The notes under the pieces: model-generated | The model's database searches: none | Told to the model about the DNA's origin: nothing | The model's input: the letters and a program-made list of their open reading frames with translations, nothing else | Position numbers and translations under genes: made by a program | Shown: positions 6,989 to 13,026 of the stretch, one piece after another | How positions within the stretch are numbered: the stretch's first letter is position 1 | Layout: each line of letters opens with the position of its first letter | Source of the DNA: SG8-40 sp050050435 | Lineage (GTDB): Bacteria; Pseudomonadota; Gammaproteobacteria; Burkholderiales; Eutrophovitaceae | Assembly (NCBI GenBank): GCA_050050435.1 | Contig: JASFUE010000052.1 | Span: 1 to 14,039 of the forward strand | Length of the DNA: 14,039 nucleotides | Direction: 5' to 3'

Positions 6989-6997
6989 TGCTACACT
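6989..6997 (+). promoter_or_regulatory. Extended -10 promoter of lptM-lysA
   Basis: TGCTACACT is a TGn-extended -10 (TACACT, 4 of 6 against TATAAT) about 30 bases upstream of the lptM ATG, in the 91-base gap after ygjP. No convincing -35 is seen at the right distance, which extended -10 promoters tolerate. A start near 7004 would leave a leader of about 23 bases holding the GGGGAG ribosome-binding sequence. Confidence 0.42.
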
Positions 6998-7026
6998 CGG
7001 CGGCCCTGTGGGGAGCACGCTTAACC

Positions 7027-7233
7027 ATGCGCTACGACCTGATGATACTGACACTGGCCTTTTTGGCCGGGTGTGGCACGAAAGGCGCCCTTTTCCTGCC
7101 GGAAAAGGAGTCCGAAGCAGCGCCGGGCGAACCAGCCACAACGCAACAACCGGCTGCGACCCAAGACCTGGAACAAGACCGGGACCAGGAGCCAGCCGAA
7201 GAACAAGAAGACGAAGACGACGTTAACCTGTGA
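7027..7233 (+). CDS. lptM: LPS translocon-associated lipoprotein LptM (YifL family)
   Basis: A 68-residue lipoprotein. The first 15 residues are a short signal peptide ending in lipobox LAGC, with Cys16 as the lipidated residue. The mature start CGTKGALFLPE matches the LptM/YifL signature C-G-x-K-G-P-L-x-x-P, except that Ala replaces the usual Pro. The remaining roughly 40 residues are low-complexity Gln/Pro/Ala and then strongly acidic (EEQEDEDD), presumably disordered in the periplasm. LptM of E. coli binds the LptD-LptE outer-membrane LPS translocon and helps its disulfide maturation. The start is preceded by GGGGAG about 10 bases upstream; Met6 is a possible shorter start. The stop overlaps the GTG of lysA (GTGA, 7230-7233), a frequent proteobacterial pairing that supports the call. 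Confidence 0.85.
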   Translation: MRYDLMILTLAFLAGCGTKGALFLPEKESEAAPGEPATTQQPAATQDLEQDRDQEPAEEQEDEDDVNL

Positions 7234-8480
7234 CTTTTTTTGCCGAACGCAATCATCAACTGCATGCCGAGGACGTAGCACTCGCGCAAATTGCGGAGCA
7301 ATTTGGCACGCCCTGTTATGTCTATTCACGTGGCGCGCTGACCGCGGCGTTTCGCGACTACGAACACGGATTTGGTTCGCATCCGCACCTGATCTGCTAT
7401 GCCACCAAAGCGAACTCGAATCTCGCCGTGCTCGACACGCTGGCACGGCTTGGCAGCGGATTCGATATTGTCTCCGGCGGTGAACTCAAGCGGGTGCTGG
7501 CCGCTGGCGGCGACCCGGGCAAGACCGTGTTCTCCGGTGTCGGCAAGACCGAATCGGAACTTCGCGACGCGCTGTCGGCACAGATTCTTTGCTTCAACGT
7601 CGAATCGGAATCGGAATTGCAGCGCCTGGCGCGTGTTGCGCATGATATGGGGCGGGTGGCTCCGGTCAGCGTGCGGGTCAATCCGGACGTTGACGCCCGC
7701 ACCCACCCCTATATTTCTACCGGGCTCAGGCGCAACAAGTTCGGCGTTGGTGTTGAAGACGCGCTGCAGCTCTACCAGCGCGCCCACGCAATTCCCAGCC
7801 TGCGCGTGACCGGCATCGATTGCCACATCGGTTCGCAACTGACCGACCTGGCGCCAATGGAAGACGCCGCCAGAAAAGTAATCGCGCTGACCGATCAACT
7901 CACCGCTTCGGGAATTGAAATTGAACACATCGATTTCGGAGGCGGGCTGGGCATCCGCTACATGGAGGAAACACCACCGGCACGATCCCGCTTCGTAGAG
8001 ATACTCATCGGCTGCATGGATGCGCGCAAGCACACCATCATGATCGAGCCGGGGCGCTCGCTGGTTGGCAATGCCGGCGTATTGCTCACCCGGGTGCAGT
8101 ATCTCAAGCACGGACAGGAGAAAAACTTTGCGGTCGTCGACGCGGCAATGAACGATCTGATGCGCCCCGCGCTCTACGACGCGCACCATGACATCCGGCC
8201 GGTACACAGCAAAGCCGGACAACCTGAGGCGGTCTATGATGTCGTCGGCCCGGTTTGCGAAACCGGCGATTTTCTCGGCAAGGATCGCTCGCTTGCTCTG
8301 GACGAAGGCGATTTGCTGGCGGTGATGTCGGCCGGCGCCTACGCGATGAGCATGAGCTCCAACTACAACACCCGGCCGCGTGCTGCCGAAGTCATGGTGG
8401 ACGGGAGCGAAGTGCACCTGGTACGCGCGCGCGAACGCGTCGAAGATTTATACGCCGGTGAGTCGCTGCTGCCCCGATAG
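7230..8480 (+). CDS. lysA: Diaminopimelate decarboxylase
   Basis: A 416-residue, PLP-dependent fold-type III enzyme that decarboxylates meso-diaminopimelate to L-lysine, the last step of lysine synthesis, in the cytoplasm. Visible motifs are CYATKANSN with the PLP Schiff-base Lys60, SGGELKR (about 82-88), RVNPDVDARTHPYISTG (about 149-165), HIGSQL around His199 (which packs on the PLP ring), the phosphate-binding FGGGLGI (about 236-242), EPGRSLVGNAG (about 274-284), CETGDFLGKDR (about 343-353) and GAYAMSMSSNYN with Tyr371. Length is normal. The GTG start overlaps the lptM stop, so the genes are translationally coupled. dapF, which often follows lysA, is absent here; a DUF1178 gene comes 125 bases downstream instead. 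Confidence 0.97.
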   Translation: MTFFAERNHQLHAEDVALAQIAEQFGTPCYVYSRGALTAAFRDYEHGFGSHPHLICYATKANSNLAVLDTLARLGSGFDIVSGGELKRVLAAGGDPGKTVFSGVGKTESELRDALSAQILCFNVESESELQRLARVAHDMGRVAPVSVRVNPDVDARTHPYISTGLRRNKFGVGVEDALQLYQRAHAIPSLRVTGIDCHIGSQLTDLAPMEDAARKVIALTDQLTASGIEIEHIDFGGGLGIRYMEETPPARSRFVEILIGCMDARKHTIMIEPGRSLVGNAGVLLTRVQYLKHGQEKNFAVVDAAMNDLMRPALYDAHHDIRPVHSKAGQPEAVYDVVGPVCETGDFLGKDRSLALDEGDLLAVMSAGAYAMSMSSNYNTRPRAAEVMVDGSEVHLVRARERVEDLYAGESLLPR

Positions 8481-8605
8481 AACGCGTGCCCGGATTATTA
8501 CTAACGGCAAATTGATCGCATCTGGCAGGCACAAAATCCGCTACACTTGTTACTCGCCAGAACCGTTTTCGCTACGGCGGCAGCCCTCGCTCATTCGGGA
8601 CCATA

Positions 8606-9055
8606 ATGATGATTGTTTACGATCTTGCCTGTGAGAAGGAACACCGTTTCGAAGGATGGTTTTCTTCGGCCGATGACTTCGATTCCCAGGTCCAGGCCGA
8701 GCAGATTTCATGTCCCGTCTGCGGCTCGATCGCCATTGCGCGGCAACTGTCCGCACCGTATGTCAACACCGGCAGCTCGAATGAAACAGTGCAACGCGAG
8801 CAGCCTGGCACGAACGCGGTCGCGGGGGGAGATATGGAACAACTGCATCGCCAGTTCGTCGAATTCGTCCTCAAGAACAGTGAAGATGTCGGCAACAGGT
8901 TTCCCGAAGAAGCCCGTGCAATCCATTATGAGGAAAAGCCGCGTCGCTCTATCAGGGGACAGGCCTCCAGCGACGACATAGATGCCTTGCGGGACGAAGG
9001 CATCGACGTCTACCCCCTGCACGGACCGCCGACCCCTCCCGATCAGGTTCACTAG
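8606..9055 (+). CDS. DUF1178 family protein, zinc-ribbon-like
   Basis: A 149-residue protein of uncharacterised function. The N-terminus MMIVYDLACEKEHRFEGWF is the hallmark of DUF1178, and SCPVCGS follows. Cys9, His13, Cys36 and Cys39 form a plausible C-x3-H...C-x2-C zinc site. The next block, ARQLSAPYVNTG (about 45-56), is typical of the family. The middle is variable. The C-terminal half contains a helix (about 73-90, LHRQFVEFVLKNSEDVG) and a conserved-looking segment around FPEEARAIHYEEKPRRSIRGQAS (about 97-119). No signal peptide or membrane segment is seen, so it is probably cytoplasmic. ATG at 8606 or the adjacent ATG at 8609 could be the start. It may be read with lysA or from its own weak promoter. 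No function is assigned. Confidence 0.85.
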   Translation: MMIVYDLACEKEHRFEGWFSSADDFDSQVQAEQISCPVCGSIAIARQLSAPYVNTGSSNETVQREQPGTNAVAGGDMEQLHRQFVEFVLKNSEDVGNRFPEEARAIHYEEKPRRSIRGQASSDDIDALRDEGIDVYPLHGPPTPPDQVH

Positions 9056-9085
9056 TCCAGGCCGGGCGCCGTCGGGCTGACTTAC

Positions 9086-10012
9086 GTGCCTCGTAGTGCA
9101 CCATTTGCCGTTCTCGGGATTGGCGTCGCCATTGTCTCCACGGCATCGATACTGATTCGTTATGCGCAAGCCGACGGCGCATCGTCGGCGTTGATCGCTG
9201 CCGGACGACTGACCATTGCAGCACTGATCATGGCCCCTTTTGCGCTGTCGCGCGCGGGGGCCGAACTGCGTCGGATCCGCAGAAAAGACTTGCTGTTGTG
9301 CGCCGCCTCGGGTCTGTTGCTCGCCGTGCATTTCTGGACCTGGACGGCCTCGCTCGAATTTACCTCGGTCGCCAACAGCACCGTGCTCGTCACCACCAAC
9401 CCGGTGTGGGTCGCCTTGCTCTCGGCATGGCTGTTACACGAACAGCCTGGAAAGGTTCAAGTCGCCGGTGTCGCGCTGACACTGATCGGCACGTTGCTGA
9501 TCTTTGTCGCCGAAACCTCCCACAACGACCCGGCCAGCGCGCCGTTGCTCGGCAACTGCCTGGCACTCACAGGCGCACTCGCTGCTTCAGGGTATCTACT
9601 CATTGGCCGTGGCCTGCGCAGCAACCTCTCGTTGCTTTCCTATGTGTGGTTGGCCTATTCATTTGCAGCCATCGGGCTGATCGTGGCAGCACTTGCCGAT
9701 GGGGCGCCGATAGGAAGTGTCTCGTTCAATGCATGGCTGTTCATTGCCGCCCTCGCACTGGGGCCGCAATTGCTCGGACACACTTCATTCAACTGGGCGC
9801 TGCGCCGTCTGTCGGCCACCTTCGTGGCAGTTTCGATTCTTGGCGAGCCAATCGGCTCGGCATTACTCGCCTGGTGGCTGCTCGATGAAGGCTTCGTGCC
9901 ATTGCAGCTGGCCGGTTTCGTTGTTCTACTGTGCGGCATCCTGGTGGCAGCCCGGGCGGAGAGCGTTGCGCCGCAAGGCAGCGCCGCGCCACAACGAACG
10001 CCTACGCCGTGA
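9086..10012 (+). CDS. EamA/DMT-family membrane transporter
   Basis: A 308-residue drug/metabolite-transporter superfamily protein with two EamA repeats and about ten transmembrane helices (roughly 6-25, 33-53, 68-88, 96-116, 123-142, 155-174, 182-202, 214-233, 244-264, 271-289). The end of repeat 1 shows TTNPVWVALLSAWLLHEQP (about 103-121). Repeat 2 shows the matching ILGEPIGSALLAWWLLDE (about 251-268), the usual signature of this family. The start is taken as GTG 9086, which gives a complete first helix; no clear Shine-Dalgarno sequence precedes it. The substrate cannot be inferred: members export amino acids, metabolites or drugs. It is 30 bases after the DUF1178 gene, in the same direction. 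Its last 11 bases overlap the end of the convergent ald gene. Confidence 0.9.
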   Translation: MPRSAPFAVLGIGVAIVSTASILIRYAQADGASSALIAAGRLTIAALIMAPFALSRAGAELRRIRRKDLLLCAASGLLLAVHFWTWTASLEFTSVANSTVLVTTNPVWVALLSAWLLHEQPGKVQVAGVALTLIGTLLIFVAETSHNDPASAPLLGNCLALTGALAASGYLLIGRGLRSNLSLLSYVWLAYSFAAIGLIVAALADGAPIGSVSFNAWLFIAALALGPQLLGHTSFNWALRRLSATFVAVSILGEPIGSALLAWWLLDEGFVPLQLAGFVVLLCGILVAARAESVAPQGSAAPQRTPTP

Positions 10013-11108
10013 TCTCGCGGAAATCGCGATAAGGCTTGCCGACGTCTTCGGCGAGTCCACGGTGGGTGACTTCACCGGCGTGCACCTGCAAACCTGCTGA
10101 CAACCCGGCATCATCGTCGAGCGCCGCCAGGCCCTTGTCCGCCAGTTGCAGCACGTATGGATACGTCGCATGTGTCAGCGCCAGCGTCGCGGTGCGCGCG
10201 ACGGCCGAGGGCATGTTGGGCACGCAATAATGGACTACGCCTTCCTCGACATAAACCGGGTCAGAGTGCGACGTCGGTCGCGACGTTTCGGCGATCCCGC
10301 CCTGATCGATGGCAACATCAACCAGTACCGAACCCGGGCGCATGCTACGAAGCAACTTACGTGAGATCAGTTTCGGTGCCAGTTTGCCTGGAACCAGCAC
10401 TCCGCTGACAACAACGTCGGCTGCCGAAACATGCTCGGCAATCGCCAATGGCTCGGAAAAACAGGTCTTGATACGGCCACGAAAAATTTGATCAAGCTGC
10501 GCCAGTCGGTCCGGATGCCGGCCAAGCAGCATCACGTCTGCACCGAGTCCAACAGCGATTTGCGTGGCATTGGCGCCGACCTCTCCCGGACCGATCACGA
10601 CCACTTTCGCAGGCGGCACACCACCGACGCCACTGAGAAGCACGCCGCTTCCGCCGTTGGCCATCTGCAGTGCCCATGCAGCAAATTGCATCGAGAGCCG
10701 GCCAGCGATACGCGACATCGGCGCCAGCAATGGCAAGTGTCCCTCGTGCTCAACCGTCTCGTAGGCAATCCCGGACACACCTGAGGCCAGCACCGCATCG
10801 AGCAGCTTCGCATCCGGTGCGAGATGCAGATACGCAAACAGGATCTGGCCGCCATGTACCAGCGCGTACTCGCTCGGTTGCAGCTCCTTGACCTTGACTA
10901 CCATATCAGCGTCATACGCTGACTGCGCACTGTCGACGATTGTCGCCCCGGCCTGCATGTAGGCGGCATCAGAAAAACCGGAGCGCGCACCCGCATTCGA
11001 CTCGACTACAACTTCGTGGCCGCGCTCGACCAGCGCATGTACGCCCGTCGGAATCACCCCCACCCGGTATTCGTGATTCTTGATTTCCTTTGGTACGCCG
11101 ACTTTCAT
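10002..11108 (-). CDS. ald: Alanine dehydrogenase
   Basis: A 368-residue enzyme for the reversible oxidative deamination of L-alanine to pyruvate and ammonia. The N-terminus MKVGVPKEIKNHEYRVG carries substrate-binding Arg15. Catalytic Lys74 (VKVKEL) and His95 (AYLHLAPD) are present, as is Asp268 in VDVAIDQGG. The central Rossmann motif is VIGPGEVG (about 171-178) instead of the usual GGGxxG. At the end of the next strand, where NAD-dependent Ald enzymes have Asp, this protein reads LLGRHPDRL (Gly196-Arg197). That removes the acid that normally holds the adenosine ribose and adds a positive charge, so an NADPH preference is possible. The start has GGAG about 7 bases upstream. It lies 69 bases after msrQ on the same strand and may be its last operon gene. 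Its TAG stop lies inside the convergent transporter gene. Confidence 0.94.
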   Translation of the reverse strand: MKVGVPKEIKNHEYRVGVIPTGVHALVERGHEVVVESNAGARSGFSDAAYMQAGATIVDSAQSAYDADMVVKVKELQPSEYALVHGGQILFAYLHLAPDAKLLDAVLASGVSGIAYETVEHEGHLPLLAPMSRIAGRLSMQFAAWALQMANGGSGVLLSGVGGVPPAKVVVIGPGEVGANATQIAVGLGADVMLLGRHPDRLAQLDQIFRGRIKTCFSEPLAIAEHVSAADVVVSGVLVPGKLAPKLISRKLLRSMRPGSVLVDVAIDQGGIAETSRPTSHSDPVYVEEGVVHYCVPNMPSAVARTATLALTHATYPYVLQLADKGLAALDDDAGLSAGLQVHAGEVTHRGLAEDVGKPYRDFREITA

Positions 11109-11177
11109 GCTTGCTCCGCAAACGTCACTGCATCCGGCAGACTGTAACGTGCTGCGGTAGCGCCAGCAAGCCGTACA

Positions 11178-11816
11178 TCAGGTCTGATGAGCCCGCGTTG
11201 TTGGCGCACTCGAGCGCCGACGCAGGTAGAACAGTACGCGCACGCCCAGCAAGACTGCGAGCACAGCGCCGAACAACGCCGGCTCGCGAATGTCTTTTTT
11301 TACCAGCCACAGGAAGTGAACCACGCCAAGCGTCGCAATGACATATACCAGGCGATGCAGTAGCTGCCATCGCTTTGCGCCAAGACGACGCACCATCGCA
11401 TTGGTCGATGTCACCGCGAGTGGCAGCAACAGCACAAACGCGCTGAAGCCAACCGTAATGTATGGCCGCTTGATCACATCCTTGACAATGGCATTCCAGT
11501 CGAAAAACTGATCCAGCACCAGCCATGTCAGAAAATGCAGGCAGGCGTAGAAGAACGCATACAGGCCAAGCATCCGGCGCAGCCGTAGCAACCACGGCAG
11601 ATTCAGCAACCGTCGCAGCGGCGTCACCGACAAAGTGATCATCAGTAACGTCAACGTCCACCAGCCGGTGGTATGCGTGATGAACTCGATCGGATTCGCA
11701 CCCAGGCGGCCGGACACGCCGCGCCACAAGAGCAGGGCGAGGGGCAGCAGGCACATTACGAATACCACCGCCTTGATGCGGCTGATCCACTGGGCGTCAG
11801 GTTGGCGCAATTGCAT
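11178..11816 (-). CDS. msrQ: Heme-binding membrane subunit of the MsrPQ system
   Basis: A 212-residue inner-membrane b-type heme protein (formerly YedZ) that passes electrons from the quinone pool or a flavin reductase to periplasmic MsrP. About six transmembrane helices are visible. The heme/ferric-reductase-type histidines are present: His94 (ACLHFLTW), His154 (LLHRLVYV) and His167 (VVHFLWLV). Family blocks include RLRRMLGLYAF (about 78-88), KRPYITVG (about 116-123) and RRLGAKRWQLLHRLVY (about 143-158). The ATG at 11816 gives MQLRQPDAQWISRIK, which aligns well with the E. coli N-terminus; a TTG at 11831 would add five residues. It begins 80 bases after the msrP stop, same strand. A 14-base palindrome (11176-11189) overlaps its stop codon. 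Confidence 0.95.
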   Translation of the reverse strand: MQLRQPDAQWISRIKAVVFVMCLLPLALLLWRGVSGRLGANPIEFITHTTGWWTLTLLMITLSVTPLRRLLNLPWLLRLRRMLGLYAFFYACLHFLTWLVLDQFFDWNAIVKDVIKRPYITVGFSAFVLLLPLAVTSTNAMVRRLGAKRWQLLHRLVYVIATLGVVHFLWLVKKDIREPALFGAVLAVLLGVRVLFYLRRRSSAPTTRAHQT

Positions 11817-11896
11817 ATGCAAGGCAGGCAAGAATTCGCTGGGCGAGCGACCGCACCCGGTGTGCGACTGGTGCCAGCGTCAGCGGCGTTCGTCTA

Positions 11897-12853
11897 TCAG
11901 TAGTGCTTCTGCAGGTCCATTCCGGTGTACAGACTGGCAACCTGGTCAGCGTAACCGTTGAACATGAGCGTGTCACGTTTGAAAAAGTCGCCAATGCGCC
12001 GCTCCCTCGCCTGACTCCAGCGTGGGTGATCCACTTTCGGATTCACGTTCGAATAGAAACCATACTCACCGGGGTTGGCCTTGTTCCACGCAGTTGCCGG
12101 CTGTTTCTCGGTAAACCGGATACGCACGATGGATTTCGCACTCTTGAAACCGTATTTCCATGGAATGACAATGCGCACCGGGGCACCGCTTTGATTCGGT
12201 AGTACCTGACCATACAACCCGAGCGTGAGCAGTGTCAGCGGATTCATGGCTTCATCCATGCGCAAGCCTTCCGTATACGGCCAGTCAAGAATCCGCGCTT
12301 TTTGCCCCGGCATCTGTTTCGGGTCGTACAGTGTGGTGAACTCGACGTATTTTGCATTGCCAGTCGGTTGCATCTGCTTGATCAACGCGGACAGCGGGTA
12401 ACCGATCCAGGGCACGACCATCGACCACGCTTCCACACAGCGCAGCCGATAGATGCGCTCCTCAAGCGGAGCCAGTTTGAGCAGCTCGTCGATATCAAAG
12501 GTACGCGCTTTTTTCACTTCACCGTCTACGAGTACTGTCCACGGACGGGTTTTCAGCGAGCCAGCATAGCGTGCCGGGTCTTCCTTGCCAGTTCCGAACT
12601 CATAGAAGTTGTTGTAACTGGTTACGTCCTCGTAAGGGGTTTTCTCCTCGCCGGAGGAAAAAGGACTCTTTTTCAGCGGGCCAAGAGTCATCGCGGCGTG
12701 CGCCTCGGGCATGCGGTCGAATAAGCGCGCGAGCGGGAACAGGGAGGCGGTGCCGGCGACGGCCGCCGCACGGATCCATTTGCGGCGGCTCTGATAGACC
12801 GCTTGCGGCGTAATTTCGGACGGTTCGATGTCGGTCTTTTTGCGAATGATCAT
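11897..12853 (-). CDS. msrP: Periplasmic methionine sulfoxide reductase, molybdoenzyme
   Basis: A 318-residue molybdopterin enzyme (formerly YedY) that reduces methionine sulfoxide in periplasmic proteins. The N-terminus has a twin-arginine signal: SRRKWIRAA with Arg23-Arg24, a hydrophobic stretch, and probable cleavage after AHA near residue 53, so the folded cofactor-loaded protein is exported by Tat. The Mo ligand is Cys139 in YRLRCVEAWSMVVPWIGYPL. Other family blocks are YNNFYEFGTGKEDP (about 80-93), APVRIVIPWKYGFKSAKSI and NPKVDHPRWSQA. The start is ATG 12853, with GGAAG about 8 bases upstream and an N-terminus like other MsrP proteins. The frame stays open for 39 more codons upstream, but that extension does not look like a signal sequence. 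It forms the msrPQ pair with the next gene. Confidence 0.96.
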   Translation of the reverse strand: MIIRKKTDIEPSEITPQAVYQSRRKWIRAAAVAGTASLFPLARLFDRMPEAHAAMTLGPLKKSPFSSGEEKTPYEDVTSYNNFYEFGTGKEDPARYAGSLKTRPWTVLVDGEVKKARTFDIDELLKLAPLEERIYRLRCVEAWSMVVPWIGYPLSALIKQMQPTGNAKYVEFTTLYDPKQMPGQKARILDWPYTEGLRMDEAMNPLTLLTLGLYGQVLPNQSGAPVRIVIPWKYGFKSAKSIVRIRFTEKQPATAWNKANPGEYGFYSNVNPKVDHPRWSQARERRIGDFFKRDTLMFNGYADQVASLYTGMDLQKHY

Positions 12854-12992
12854 GTGCTGACTTCCAGTCATTGTCTGTCGATACAACATGTACGTTCGGG
12901 CAGGCCGTCTGGATGAGCCCCCGGAACGACGGACCACACGGCCTTCAATTTGACAGCATGGCATGGCCACAGTTTCCCGGCGCCACGCCAGA

Positions 12993-13008
12993 CATTATCC
13001 AGATAATG
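12993..13008. promoter_or_regulatory. Perfect dyad between mgtE and msrP, possible operator
   Basis: CATTATC-CA-GATAATG is a perfect palindrome with 7-base arms, about 140 bases upstream of the msrP ATG and 18 bases past the mgtE stop codon. The CATTA...TAATG half-sites resemble those of the E. coli HprR/YedW box (as I recall, CATTACAAAATTGTAATG), the regulator linked to msrPQ there. The spacing here is 6 rather than 8. No such regulator gene is in the window. No T-run follows, so a terminator is unlikely. Confidence 0.35.
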
Positions 13009-13026
13009 CGCTGCGGACCGGGGGCG

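Noticed and set aside
7326..8417. A 363-codon open frame on the minus strand
   Set aside because: It is the antisense shadow of lysA; the plus-strand frame carries all the decarboxylase motifs.
8512..8547. Promoter for the DUF1178 gene (TTGATC at 8512 and TACACT at 8542)
   Set aside because: The 24-bp spacing is far too long, and there is no TGn extension or alternative -35, so it was not listed as a feature.
8481..8605. A dapF gene or remnant after lysA
   Set aside because: The 125-base gap contains no coding similarity to diaminopimelate epimerase; the next gene is DUF1178.
12854..12970. Longer msrP start adding 39 residues
   Set aside because: The extension precedes and disrupts a standard Tat signal position, and the internal ATG at 12853 has a good GGAAG sequence upstream.
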